Shown here one piece after another: positions 45,299-55,900 of a stretch of 64,000 nucleotides of DNA. The number at the start of each line of letters is the position of its first letter. The stretch's first letter is position 1. The translations under genes and the position numbers were made by a program. Origin of the DNA: Planctomycetota bacterium (lineage in GTDB: Bacteria; Planctomycetota; Phycisphaerae; Sedimentisphaerales; Anaerohalosphaeraceae); assembly GCA_019456225.1 (NCBI GenBank), contig VRUI01000004.1:1-64000 (forward strand), in the 5' to 3' direction. The notes beneath the pieces are model-generated. The model was not told where the DNA came from and did not search any database. It worked only from the letters and a program-made list of their open reading frames with translations.

Positions 45299-46174
45299 AT
45301 GTCAAAAGCAATGATCGGAATAATCGGCGGCTCAGGACTTGGCGACAGCCTCGTTCGTCACATAACAAATGTTAAACACGAAGACATAGACACCCCGTTC
45401 GGCAAACCAAGCGCACCGATAATCGTCGGACAAATGGGCGGCAAAGAGATTGCATTCCTAAACCGCCACGGCGAAGGACACACCTTCTGCCCGACGACTG
45501 TTCCATACGCCGCAAACATTTTCGCCCTGAAAAAGCTAGGCGTCACTACCCTTATCGCAAGCGGAGCGGTCGGATCGCTTCGCCAGAAGATCGCCCCCAA
45601 GGATTTGATAGTCGTCGATCAATTCATAGACAAAACCACCCAGCGAAAAAATTCGTTCTTCACCGATTTCGGCGCTGTCCACTGCGATTTTTCTCATCCA
45701 TGCTGTGACAGACTTCGCAATCTCATTCTGTCGGCGTCAGAAAACATCCACACCAAAACTCATGAATTCGGAACATACGTATGCATGGAGGGCCCGCAGT
45801 TCTCAACCCGAGCCGAATCGCTCATGCACAAAAGTTGGGAAGCCGACCTGATCGGAATGACCGCAATGCCGGAGGCAAAACTTGCCCGCGAAGCCCAGAT
45901 GTGTTATTCGCTAATCGCACTGGCAAGCGACTACGACTGCTGGAAGGGGCACGACCCATCCATCGGCAAACGGGCACTGCTAGCCGAAATAATCGGCAAT
46001 CTAACCGCCGCCACAGCTAACGCGATAGAACTGATCGAAGCAGTGCTCAATACCGACGGCACGCTATGCTCAGAACAATGCCAATGCAGAAAAAGCCTCA
46101 AACTGGCAGTATGGACAAAACCAAAATCCATAGACCCCGAAAAGAAAAAGCAACTGGCCCCGCTGTTTCAATAG
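45299..46174 (+). CDS. mtnP: S-methyl-5'-thioadenosine phosphorylase
   Basis: Cleaves methylthioadenosine to adenine and methylthioribose 1-phosphate for methionine salvage. The 291-aa product starts IGIIGGSGLGD, has the phosphate site FLNRHGEGH, ASGAVGSLR, VDQFIDKT and the active-site block MEGPQFSTRAES...IGMTAMPEAKLAREA, then ASDYDCW. The TAMPEA form and 290-aa length indicate MTA phosphorylase rather than purine nucleoside phosphorylase. There is an unusual cysteine-containing insert near the end (LCSEQCQCRKS). AAAGGA precedes ATG 45299. Confidence 0.92.
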   Translation: MSKAMIGIIGGSGLGDSLVRHITNVKHEDIDTPFGKPSAPIIVGQMGGKEIAFLNRHGEGHTFCPTTVPYAANIFALKKLGVTTLIASGAVGSLRQKIAPKDLIVVDQFIDKTTQRKNSFFTDFGAVHCDFSHPCCDRLRNLILSASENIHTKTHEFGTYVCMEGPQFSTRAESLMHKSWEADLIGMTAMPEAKLAREAQMCYSLIALASDYDCWKGHDPSIGKRALLAEIIGNLTAATANAIELIEAVLNTDGTLCSEQCQCRKSLKLAVWTKPKSIDPEKKKQLAPLFQ

Positions 46175-46232
46175 AACAGCAGGCCGCACCGGCTCTTATA
46201 ATAGACCGGAATTACCGGTTACGGGACAATAA

Positions 46233-49200
46233 TCAATCCCGCCAGACCGCCTGCAACATCCACATCTGACTCAAAACATTAAAGTCAGCCAGGCCAACGA
46301 TCCCGTCGTCGTCAAAATCGCTATCGGGGCCTGCGCTAAGCCATTGCGCGGCAATTGAAGCAGCGTCAACTACGTCTACCTTGCCGTCGCCGTTAACATC
46401 TGCCCCCTGCCGAATTCCCGCAAAATCAAGCGTGATATGCGAAACCACACTTACCACGCCTTCGCTGACAGTGACAGACGCTGCCACAGGCAAATACATC
46501 CTGTGCGAGGCCGTCAATGTATAGTTCCCCGGCTCAACATTATTAATTGTAAACGTACCGTCAGCCTGACCGTCTGCAAAAGCGGCAAACTTACCCGTAC
46601 TCGTATCGTTCATAACTACATCAAAACCAACGATCGCTTCAGCGTATACATTTCCAACAGAACCGGTAACCGTTCCGCCCTCGGAATCATAAACAAGATC
46701 GATCCCCGGCACTGACGTCGAAGTATTCGGCACATTAACGTTAGTGACAATATCTCTGATCACTCCGGTTTCCGGACCTTCAGGCGTTTCGTAAAAATTC
46801 ATAAGGTAAAGGTCATAAGTGCCCGGGGGCAGAGAAGTCATAGTATAATCGCCAGTATCGGACACTTCCGCCCACCTGGTATCCCAGTAATGCCCCCAGT
46901 TGTCAGGCGTAATTGTAGTCCCTGCAACAAGTGCCAGCAACTCAAGCTCACCGGCAATAACAACAGAGGTCGGATTTGAAACATTACCGCTGATCTGACC
47001 GCCGTCACTTACCGAGTACATCACAATATCGCCAAGCGATACTGGCGTAGTAAGATCAGGTATATTAACCGTCTGAAAATGCATTGAGTAATCGTCATCG
47101 TCAATCTCTAACGCGATATCGTAATTGCCTGGCGGCAAACGCATCTCAAATTCACCATTGCCATTAACATCGCCCCAGCCTTCAAGCCAGTCAGCCGAAA
47201 AATCAAACTCTGCAAAACTAATCGGAGTTACACCGTCACCCCGGACAAATCGTCCGGTAACCAGCGCTCCCTTTTGCACAGCGATATAACGACCTTCTAT
47301 ATCAGCCCCTTCCGGAACATTAACATAGTTATACGGACAAGCCATTGAAAATGTATACCCCGAAGAAACTTCAGGCATCGCCAAAACTTCAAATACCCCG
47401 CCTGCAAGCTGACCAATATCAAAACGCCCTTCTGCATCTGAACTGCCCCCAACCCAGGCGTTATACTTTTCGCTATCAAATTCGATCTCAACGTTTGGAA
47501 CCGGCTCACCTGTCGCCATATCAATAACAACCCCGGAATAACTCGCTGCCGGCGGAAGCGCAAAATCTACAGTAAGATCGCCGGTAAGTTCAACCTCAGC
47601 GCCAAGCCTGCCGTACATATCTTCATCACCTGCAAAATTCCAGAAACCAAGCCACATATTAATCTCTGAAGGTGGAAGGCCTGATAGCTCATAATAACCA
47701 TTAGGATCTGTGTTGCAATCACGCCCCCAGAAATCGTATGCGGAGTCTTCAATATGGCAACTGACATTAACACCCTCAAGCGGCAAACCCGTCGCCTTGT
47801 CGGTCACAAAACCGGATATAGTTAATCCGCCGCTGTCAAGCTGGATATCAACTCCAAAAGTTTCACCAACGCCGACAAACCTGTCGACTGCAGTGATCAT
47901 ATCGTTCGAATCTGCCGGCGGATAAGCTGCGATCCGATAATCCCGGTCAGGGATTAAACCGGTCATCTTATAAAAACCGTTAGGTTCAGTATAGGCATCT
48001 GTGACCCACTCATATCCGACGTATGCAACGATTCTGGCATTATCAACCGCCAGCCCGTCAGAATCAGTCAAAATACCGCTGACCGAAGCTCCAACTTCAA
48101 GATCAAAGTCGATCCCAACAACATCCTCACCAAGGGAAACATCGACTGCTGTTCTACCCTGCCATTGATGAGAATGATCATAATATTGCTTCATGAAATC
48201 ATTCTGCGATGGCTCGACTCTGACTTCAAAACTCCCCGGCGGGATATGATCGACCGTGTATACACCATTGGCATCGGTATGATCGCTGTGTATATGCTCG
48301 CCAGTGCTATCGACATGAACAGCAACATAAACACTTTCAACCGGTAATCCATTAGGGTCAAGGACAGTACCGCTAATGCTGCCGCCTTCTAAAATAGAAA
48401 AATCAATATCATCAGTTGTAACACCATCGACGACATCGACCGAATCAGCGTCATTCCAGTGCCTGACATGGTCATAATACTGAAAAACATAATTTTCATC
48501 GGAGTAAAAACTTACTCTGTATGATGAGGTCGGAAGACCAGCGACAGAATAATTACCGTTCGGATCGGTATAACCATGCCCGAAATACTCACCCGTAGAG
48601 TAATCATGTACATAGAGATAACAATCGCCAACACCAAGTCCAGTCGTTGCGTCAGTGACTCTTCCCGTTATCGTGCCGCCTTCGACAAGTGCAAAATTAA
48701 TTCCGCCAGTTGTCGCTCCCTGGGTAACGCTAACTGCATCGGCATCGTTATAATTGTATTTGTTATTATAATACTGCTTTACAAAACCTTGCTGCGAGAA
48801 GACTGCAACCATGTAATTGCCGGAAGGTAAACCAGACAAGGTATAATCACCGTTTGAATCGGTATTAACGCTGGAGACACCATCCCCTGTGTCAAAATCA
48901 TAAGCATAAACCCACATACCCGATAGCGGTGTTCCATCTGATTGGTCGGTAACCGTACCCGTTATCGTGCCGCCTTCGGCAAGCGCAAAATCAATACCGC
49001 TAGTTGTCGCTCCCAGGGTAACGCTAACCGCATCGGCATCGTTAGAATTGTATTTGTTATTATAATACTGCTTTACAAAACCTTGCTGCAAAGATACATA
49101 CACACGATAACTGCTCGTCGTCAGGCCGGTTATAGTATATACGCCGTTAAGGTCGGTACTCACCCCACCCACGTACGTACCCGATACCAAATCATACGCA

Positions 49201-49328
49201 CGTACCCAAACCGATGGGATCGGTGAACCATCGGAATTATCTGTAACTGTCCCTGAAATTGTTCCCGAAAAAGCAGTCTGTGACAGAAGGATTGATATGA
49301 TAATTGCGGTAAAATATCTTTTCAGCAT
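46233..49328 (-). CDS. Secreted CarboxypepD_reg repeat protein with dockerin-like tail
   Basis: 1031-aa exported protein. After a signal peptide (1-22, ending SQTAFSG) come about ten carboxypeptidase-regulatory-like Ig-fold repeats of 75-95 residues, each starting G-x-I-x-G-x-V-T-D and containing a Y-x-I-x-G-L-P turn and a D-F-x-L-E-G end. The first three share KQYYNNKYNxNDADAVSV almost identically, so they arose by recent duplication. The C-terminus is a dockerin-like pair (ADVNGDGKVDVVDAASIAAQW and SDFDDDGIVGLADFNVLSQMW). ATG 49328 is preceded by GGAG; a TTG 12 nt earlier is unlikely. Probably an extended surface stalk or matrix protein. It is the only gene in its unit. Confidence 0.85.
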   Translation of the reverse strand: MLKRYFTAIIISILLSQTAFSGTISGTVTDNSDGSPIPSVWVRAYDLVSGTYVGGVSTDLNGVYTITGLTTSSYRVYVSLQQGFVKQYYNNKYNSNDADAVSVTLGATTSGIDFALAEGGTITGTVTDQSDGTPLSGMWVYAYDFDTGDGVSSVNTDSNGDYTLSGLPSGNYMVAVFSQQGFVKQYYNNKYNYNDADAVSVTQGATTGGINFALVEGGTITGRVTDATTGLGVGDCYLYVHDYSTGEYFGHGYTDPNGNYSVAGLPTSSYRVSFYSDENYVFQYYDHVRHWNDADSVDVVDGVTTDDIDFSILEGGSISGTVLDPNGLPVESVYVAVHVDSTGEHIHSDHTDANGVYTVDHIPPGSFEVRVEPSQNDFMKQYYDHSHQWQGRTAVDVSLGEDVVGIDFDLEVGASVSGILTDSDGLAVDNARIVAYVGYEWVTDAYTEPNGFYKMTGLIPDRDYRIAAYPPADSNDMITAVDRFVGVGETFGVDIQLDSGGLTISGFVTDKATGLPLEGVNVSCHIEDSAYDFWGRDCNTDPNGYYELSGLPPSEINMWLGFWNFAGDEDMYGRLGAEVELTGDLTVDFALPPAASYSGVVIDMATGEPVPNVEIEFDSEKYNAWVGGSSDAEGRFDIGQLAGGVFEVLAMPEVSSGYTFSMACPYNYVNVPEGADIEGRYIAVQKGALVTGRFVRGDGVTPISFAEFDFSADWLEGWGDVNGNGEFEMRLPPGNYDIALEIDDDDYSMHFQTVNIPDLTTPVSLGDIVMYSVSDGGQISGNVSNPTSVVIAGELELLALVAGTTITPDNWGHYWDTRWAEVSDTGDYTMTSLPPGTYDLYLMNFYETPEGPETGVIRDIVTNVNVPNTSTSVPGIDLVYDSEGGTVTGSVGNVYAEAIVGFDVVMNDTSTGKFAAFADGQADGTFTINNVEPGNYTLTASHRMYLPVAASVTVSEGVVSVVSHITLDFAGIRQGADVNGDGKVDVVDAASIAAQWLSAGPDSDFDDDGIVGLADFNVLSQMWMLQAVWRD

Positions 49329-49781
49329 GACCCTCTCCAAAAAAATTAAGAAATTTTCACAAAGCCAACCTCATCCGAAGCCGGCAAATCTATAATATTG
49401 TAATTCAAATATCATTATATGTCAATGGTTATTGTCTGATTGCGAGAAAACACAGGGTTATGGCAGTGAAACCCCCATAGGGGATATTCCAGCTATACAT
49501 ACACTGTCGTCACTGCACATTATTTACACTTTATCGACCTGCGAAACATTCAAACTCCCATATTGCACCCCAAAACAGCAAACCAAAGCGTTTGCCGATT
49601 GCCCATAATTCTTTCTTTACAACCGTAATGCTATAGTATATAATCCCGGTGTTATATGGGAGCCTTTACTCCGAATATTTCACGAAACCTGCGGTTTCAG
49701 TCGGCTGTTTCATTCAGCTCCAGCATTTACCGTATATAATCCTTTTAATCGTAATTACCTTATAGGAAAGAACTTAGAGAC
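49329..49781. other. Divergent intergenic region
   Basis: No gene seen. It carries the divergent starts of the repeat protein and the HMGL-family gene. The promoter for the latter is listed separately; a second TATATAAT-like box occurs near 49733. Confidence 0.5.
49616..49644 (+). promoter_or_regulatory. Strong sigma70-type promoter
   Basis: TTTACA (49616-49621) and TATAAT (49639-49644) with the ideal 17-nt spacer. The expected start is near 49651, leaving a 130-nt leader before the HMGL-family gene. Confidence 0.65.
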
Positions 49782-51110
49782 ATGAACTACGACGATATTA
49801 AATTAGCAGATATTGACAGGCCCGAATTATACAGGGACATATTCCCTTACACGGAATTTCCGAAAGTCGATTTTGACGATGTCAGAATCCCACTGGAAAT
49901 TCCTGAAAAAATCTGGATCACCGACACAACATTCCGTGACGGCCAGCAGGCCAGGCCTCCGTACACACCCGACCAGATACTCCGTATTTTTGACTTTTTC
50001 CACGAGATCAACGGCGGAACCGACCTAATTAAGCAGTGCGAATTCTTCCTCTACTCGAAGAAGGACAGAAAAGCCGTAGAACTCTGCAAAGCCAGGAACT
50101 ACGAATTCCCCGAGATCACAGGCTGGATTCGCGCCGTCAAAGCAGACTTCAAGTACGTCACCCAGATGGGCCTGAAAGAAACCGGAATCCTCACATCGGC
50201 TAGCGATTACCATATCTTCCTCAAGCTTCGCAAAACCCGCAGCCAGGCTTTGGCCGCTTATCTCGACGTCGTCAAAAGCGCACTGGACAATAACGTAATC
50301 CCCCGCTGCCATTTCGAGGATGTCACGCGAGCCGACTTCAACGGTTTCGTACTCCCCTTCGCAGCCGAGTTGATGAAGCTCGCCGAAGAATACAAATCTA
50401 CAGTGAAGATTCGCCTGTGCGACACTCTCGGTTTTGGTGTTTCGTATCCCCAGGCAACCTTGCCAAGATCGGTACCGAAATTAATCCACGGCCTAAGACA
50501 GATCGGCGTCCCTGCGGAGTGGCTCGAATGGCATGGCCATAACGATTTCCACAAGGTGCAGGTAAACGCCGCTACCGCATGGCTGTACGGCTCGGCCGCT
50601 GCCAACTGCTCGATGTTCGGCGTCGGCGAAAGAACCGGTAACCCCCCTCTCGAAGCTATGGTTATCGAACACGCTCAACTAGTCGGAACCGACAGCAAAA
50701 TAAATTACGAAGCGATCACCGAACTGACAAATTATGCTAACAAGGAACTCGGTTTCGACCTTCCTACAAACTACCCGCTGGTAGGCAAGGATTTCAACGT
50801 AACCCGCGCGGGCATTCACGCCGACGGACTCATGAAAAACGAAGAGATTTACAACTGCTTCGATACGCAAAAACTGCTTAAACGCCCTGTAGGCATCGCC
50901 ATCACCGACAAAACCGGTGCCGCCGGCATCAAGCACTTTATCGAAGATCGATACGAGATAGAGATCGCCAAGCATGACCCCCGTGTCATCGGGATCAAGG
51001 ACAGGATCGACACCGAGTACGAAGCAGAAAGAGTTTCGGCGATTTCAGACACTGAGATGATCGAGTGGATTGAAGAGGTTTTCGGAGATCAGCTTCCGGC
51101 GACGAGGTAA
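49782..51110 (+). CDS. HMGL-family acyl-CoA condensing enzyme (citrate/homocitrate/isopropylmalate synthase type)
   Basis: DRE-TIM metallolyase fold. The metal and substrate site is D48-T-T-F-R52-D53-G-Q-Q, with the HxH-type ligands in EWHGHNDF (about residue 250) and a GVGERTGNPPLEAM block. It then has a helical extension (about 300-442) but no clear leucine-sensing LeuA domain. The motif TFRDGQQARPPYT and the rest resemble a subgroup that includes the Re-citrate synthases described in some anaerobes. 2-isopropylmalate or homocitrate synthase are alternatives. No leu genes are adjacent. AGGAAAG precedes the ATG; the HAD gene follows immediately. Confidence 0.8.
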   Translation: MNYDDIKLADIDRPELYRDIFPYTEFPKVDFDDVRIPLEIPEKIWITDTTFRDGQQARPPYTPDQILRIFDFFHEINGGTDLIKQCEFFLYSKKDRKAVELCKARNYEFPEITGWIRAVKADFKYVTQMGLKETGILTSASDYHIFLKLRKTRSQALAAYLDVVKSALDNNVIPRCHFEDVTRADFNGFVLPFAAELMKLAEEYKSTVKIRLCDTLGFGVSYPQATLPRSVPKLIHGLRQIGVPAEWLEWHGHNDFHKVQVNAATAWLYGSAAANCSMFGVGERTGNPPLEAMVIEHAQLVGTDSKINYEAITELTNYANKELGFDLPTNYPLVGKDFNVTRAGIHADGLMKNEEIYNCFDTQKLLKRPVGIAITDKTGAAGIKHFIEDRYEIEIAKHDPRVIGIKDRIDTEYEAERVSAISDTEMIEWIEEVFGDQLPATR

Positions 51111-51866
51111 TTGAGTTTGGCAGATAAGCAAATCAAAGCGGTAATTTTTGACCTTGGAGACACCTTGCTCAATTTCGGCAAGGTCGATACCGGTTCCCTT
51201 TTTCTAAAGGCAGGTCGCCTGTCATACGAATATCTCAAAAATGCAGATCAGCCGGTCGGCGGTTTCCAGCGGTACCTCTGGGGCAACCTTCTCGGTATTC
51301 GCGCGCAGTCGTTTTTCTCCGGCCTTTTCGGAAACGATTTCGACTCGCTGGAAATTCTGAAAACTTACGGACACAGAAAGAAATACACCCTGACCGACGA
51401 GCAGTGGGAAGATGTAAACCGCTGCTGGTATCAGCCGCTAAAAGAGTTGACAAAAGTCGAGAGCGATCTGATCGAAACACTTACGGCACTAAAAGACGCC
51501 GGCCTAAAACTCGGAATCCTCTCAAACACATTCGTAAACGCCTGCTCGCTCGACACCCACCTTCAGGAGCTTGGCATTCTGGATTTTTTCCCGATGAGAA
51601 TATATTCCTATCAGTACGAGTTCAGAAAACCCAACATAAAGATATTCCAAACCGCCGCCGAGAAGATAGATACCCCCGCCGCTAATATCCTGTTCGTCGG
51701 CGATCGCGTAAACAAAGACGTTAACGGAGCCCTAAAGGCCGGCATGAGAGCGGCCCTGATAAAAACCTACACAAACGCCGGAAAACAAAGGCCCGAAGGA
51801 ACGATAGAGATCGAGAAAATCGCAGAATTACCAGAAATAATAAAAAAGATCAATTCCGGCACATAA
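51111..51866 (+). CDS. HAD superfamily hydrolase
   Basis: 251-aa HAD protein with a helical cap. Motif I is FDLGDTLL: the first Asp is kept, but the usual second Asp (D-x-D) is Gly with Asp one place later. Motif II is LSNT, motif III Lys in RKPN, motif IV VGDRVNKD. The start is TTG, at 51111 right after the preceding TAA or at 51117; GAGG in the end of the upstream gene suits the second better. It is co-transcribed with the HMGL-family gene. It might be a small-molecule phosphatase, but the altered motif I makes activity uncertain. Confidence 0.8.
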   Translation: MSLADKQIKAVIFDLGDTLLNFGKVDTGSLFLKAGRLSYEYLKNADQPVGGFQRYLWGNLLGIRAQSFFSGLFGNDFDSLEILKTYGHRKKYTLTDEQWEDVNRCWYQPLKELTKVESDLIETLTALKDAGLKLGILSNTFVNACSLDTHLQELGILDFFPMRIYSYQYEFRKPNIKIFQTAAEKIDTPAANILFVGDRVNKDVNGALKAGMRAALIKTYTNAGKQRPEGTIEIEKIAELPEIIKKINSGT

Positions 51867-51952
51867 AACTAGCCGAATAAACTGAAACCCGAAGCGCAAG
51901 CGCAGGGATAAAAAACGCCAAACAAGCAGCTTAACCGTTGCAAAATAATTTG

Positions 51953-52742
51953 GTAACCGTTCACAGGGCATAAATGTGGATTATGGCCTGTGAACGGTTA
52001 CCATATAAGCAATGGTTGCCATAAGACGCGGCCCAACCAACTGGCCTTTGTCAATGTGAGCCGGCATGGGCGCATCGTGAAACTTTTGACAATGTTCGCA
52101 CCAGTAGCGAAGACCTGTATGTTGTTCAATATGAGTCGGTTTTTGAACAATTTCAACCTGTTGAACGATTTTTTCGGCCCCTTGAACCTCTTCGAGTTTA
52201 CCGCCACCATCAGGGCAAACATCAAGTGTATGGGTTTGAAATGTGTCGATTTCTTCTGTGGTAAAAGGGTCTCTTTCATGCTTTGGATGTCCGGGTTGAC
52301 CGCCAATGTTGCGAGAACCGTTGTTCTTTTTCTTTCGCGGCGGCTTGACAATATCCGACGATGGCGGTTTGGAAGAGGTGGACGAATTCTTCGACAGTTT
52401 AGCCACCTTGTCAGTGAGCTTGGCGACCTGTTCGGCCAGTTCCGCATTCTTCTTGGCAAACGTTTCATTGATTTCAACAAGTTCAGCAACCTGTTTTTCA
52501 AGTTTCGCGATGCGGCGAATATAGAATTGTTCTGTTTTTCAAGTCAAGTTTCGTCCTCAAGTTTGCCAACACGATTATTATCGGACAAATTTAAGGCTTT
52601 GCTTGAGATAAATATTGACATACCACCTTGAATATGCTATAATTCATCAAAAGCATGGGGTTTGTATTTGATCGAGTCGAAAATGGGCATTTTGACATTG
52701 AGTGCGTTGTTCAATACGCTTAAAATTCCCGTGAACGGTTAC
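51953..52742. mobile_element. Deletion derivative of an IS66-family element
   Basis: Bounded by terminal inverted repeats GTAACCGTTCACAGG (51953-51967) and, on the other strand at 52728-52742, GTAACCGTTCACGGG. The flanking octamers are ATAATTTG (51945-51952) and ATAATATG (52743-52750), 7 of 8 identical, matching the 8-bp duplication typical of IS66. An extra inverted copy of the terminal repeat (51987-52001) forms a hairpin with the left end. Only a transposase N-terminal fragment remains in 790 bp, so the element cannot move by itself. Confidence 0.8.
51981..52538 (-). pseudogene. Truncated IS66 transposase (TnpC N-terminus)
   Basis: Open from 52538 to a stop at 51981. It starts with a coiled coil (RIAKLEKQVAELVEINE...), then KLSKNSSTSSKPPSSD, the IS66 N-terminal signature, NIGGQPGHPKHER and a zinc-finger-like part (CPDGGGKL, YWCEHCQKF), and ends where the catalytic DDE domain should begin (GPRLMATIAYMV). 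A separate short frame MSIFISSK from 52621 may be the original start, split off by an in-frame stop at 52539-52541. Confidence 0.85.
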
Positions 52743-52902
52743 ATAATATGTTTATCAATACAGGACACGCAATGGGTGATAGCAGGTCTGATTTTCTCTT
52801 TAATTATGGAGCGTTGTTTGCGTATATAGAAGGTAAAGTAGCGTTGTTTTTAAGTCGATACTAGTGATTCATGTAAATATTATTTTTTAATGAGGATTTG
52901 TA

Positions 52903-55900
52903 ATGAAGTCATTGGATGTAATGAAAAGTTTTATTATTGTTTCGTTGGTCGCCTGTTTGTCGGCGATATCGCTTGGCGGGGTCGTTCCTGTTGCCAGTCC
53001 GTTTTATGCAGGCGCAGAACAGACCGACGCGCGAATGATTTACGTCGGTGGCAGCGGCTCGGGTGGAAAACTCGCAGTCGATTGCCATGCGGATTTCATG
53101 GTCGCCAGGGACGATAGCAATGTCGTGCAGAACTGGTGCAACGCCGGAACGTTTAAATGGAGCTTCGGATTCTTCAGTTTCGATGGTCCATCAAGCGAAT
53201 ATCCCTCGTTTAACTCGAACCTCAACGGCTCCACAGCGGTGACGTTCGATGGAGGGGACAAACTCCGGATGATTCTCGAACCGGGCTTTGGGTATACCCT
53301 TCCCAGCGAAATCACCGATGGCGTTGTGACCGTGGAAATGTGGATTCAGAATCCCTCGGTGCAGGCGGGTGAAGTCCTGATCAGCTTCGAGGATTCGCCG
53401 GGATTCGACCTGACGGTCGACAACTTCAGCATGAGCGGAAGCACATCCTGGCAACACTTGGTGGCAATCTCCACTGGCACCCAGGTGGAGTATTATCTTA
53501 ATGGTTCGTATAAGACGACTCAGGCCGGCGCAATTGACTTCGACGGCAATGCGGTCATCAACCTCGGCGCGGAGTCCTTTACCGGCTCCATCGCCGCGAT
53601 CCGCATTCACACCAAGCAGATGAACGCGACCGATATCAGCCACAACTACACCGGCGGCGTCGGTCTTGGGACTTATCTCTTCTACCCCATCCACGCAACC
53701 GACATCGAACACGCATGGTGGGGCGATCCCGACCGCTCGGTCGATCCGGGAACCGATCTGCGTTGGCACGAATCGGCGCACTTTCGCTCGATGTGGGACG
53801 AGGCGGAGAATCCTAATCCCGGCGATGACATTGGGGCACGAATCCTGGCTACCCAGTTGGACAAACTCGAGACGGTTTACACCTATATGAACGAGAAGTC
53901 CGGCAAGCACCTGCCTTTGGTCTCTAATGATGAGAACAAACGTGGTGACGGTCGCAAGTATAAGTGGATCGTTGGTAACGGCTGGGGCGGTGCGTGGAGC
54001 GGGAGCAGTCCTTTTGGTCTTGGTTATGGTATTTTCTACGCCGGTTATGATAATCCTCACGAGTATACGCACGGCACCGACGGCCATCAGATGAATAGTA
54101 TTACGGGGCAGTGGTGGGAAACACATGCTAACTTCCAGGTTTCGTGGTTGGGTAATCCGCAGGTTAACCCTGTGACGAATTGCCCGAAGCACGCACATGT
54201 TTATCCTACGACTGGTGGTAACTACTACCATTCTTATCTGATCTGGGATCACCTTGTTGAGAGCCCTGAGTATGGCGGTTTGTATGTTACGCGTATGTGG
54301 AACATGGGTCCATCTTCCGGTGCCAATGGCAATGGTTCAGTTTTCCCGCCAAGGGCTATGACGGCATTGGAGCCTAGTCCTGCGACACCGTTTGATCATG
54401 AATGGGTCAAGATGGCCGCGCGCAACATTACCTGGGACTACCCGAGTCACCCCGAATACGCCAGTACATGGAACAACTGGGGCGAGAAGAAATACAATCA
54501 TCGCAAGCATTATACATTGCTTAATGAGGTTCCTTATCTTGCTACTGGCTGGTATGAGCCTCCGAAGTGGCGTACACCTCAGCAGCACGGTTATAATATC
54601 TGTGCGCTCGAGGCTAATGCCGGTCCTGTTACGGCTGACCTGAATGGTTTTTATGATGCCTCTCATGATTCTGAGTGGACGGCGATGTTTGTTGCAGTTG
54701 ATAATGGTACACCTCGTTATGGTGAGATTTTCAATACTCAGTCTCCGGGCAGTTTTGAAGTTCTTGCTGGTGATGATGAGCTTTATCTTGTTGTTGCTGC
54801 GACACCTCAGATCATTATGGAGATCGGCATTTTCAGTAACCAGGGGGAGGCCAATACGGACTATCGGGGTGCTTCGAAGGACAGGTTCCCTTATCAGGTT
54901 AAATTAACTGGTACTACGCCTAAGGCTTCTTTGTGGATACCTTCTACGGCTAAAAATGGTTTTATCGCAGCGAGTGCATATGTTGCACCTACTGCTTATA
55001 TCGCTTCAGGTGCTCAGGTTCTTGACAATGCACGCGTTGAAGATTATGCACAAGTTTATGGTACTGTCAGCGGCAATGCTGTTGTATCGGGCTATGCTTA
55101 TATCAACAGTGGTGCAATAGTTACTGATAATGCTTTAGTTAGTGACCACGCTATTATTCGCGGGGGCAGTAGTATTTATGGTAATGCCCGTGTTCTGGAG
55201 CATGCCGATATTCATGGCGTGCCGATTTATGACTATGCTGTTTGTAAGGGTAACTCAGAAGTTAGCGGTCCTATTCACGGCAACGCCATGATTGACGGCA
55301 ACTACATCAAGAACGGCGACCACTCCACAGGCTACCAGTTCCTGTGGGCTTGGGGCGACTACATCCAGGATGGCGAGACGTACCAGGATTTCGGCGGGCT
55401 GTTCCTGGAGTACAAGTTCGAACAGCAAAACGCTTATCGCGTGTGGGATACCTACGGCGCGACCTGGGCTCGGTTGATCAACGGGGCCTCGTATGCATCC
55501 GACCACGGCGGGACCGTGTTGGACCTCGACGGGGTGGATCAGTTTGTCGATCTGCACTCGAGCGTGGCCACATCGAACGACGTTTCGTTCGTCGTCGACG
55601 TCAAATGGGACGGCGGGGCCAACGGTCAGCGCATTTTCGAGTTCTCGAACCCCAACGGCGACGTGTGCTGGCTTTCGCCGAGCGACAGTCAGGGCAAGCT
55701 CTCTTTCGGGATCAACGTCGACGGCGACGAGCAGGTGGTGCGGGCGGCCAATCCGCTGCCGACCGGCGTCTGGAAGACTGTCTCGGTCATGATGTTCGAC
55801 GACAAGGCCGTTGTTCAAATCGACGGTTTCGATTGGGGCAGCAACGACGCCTTCACCCACGACGTCAAAGACGTGAGCGCCTCCGTCTGCTACCTGGGCC

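Noticed and set aside
53191-54252. 353-codon frame opposite the giant secreted gene
   Set aside because: Shadow frame; the opposite strand has signal peptide, domains and ribosome binding site.
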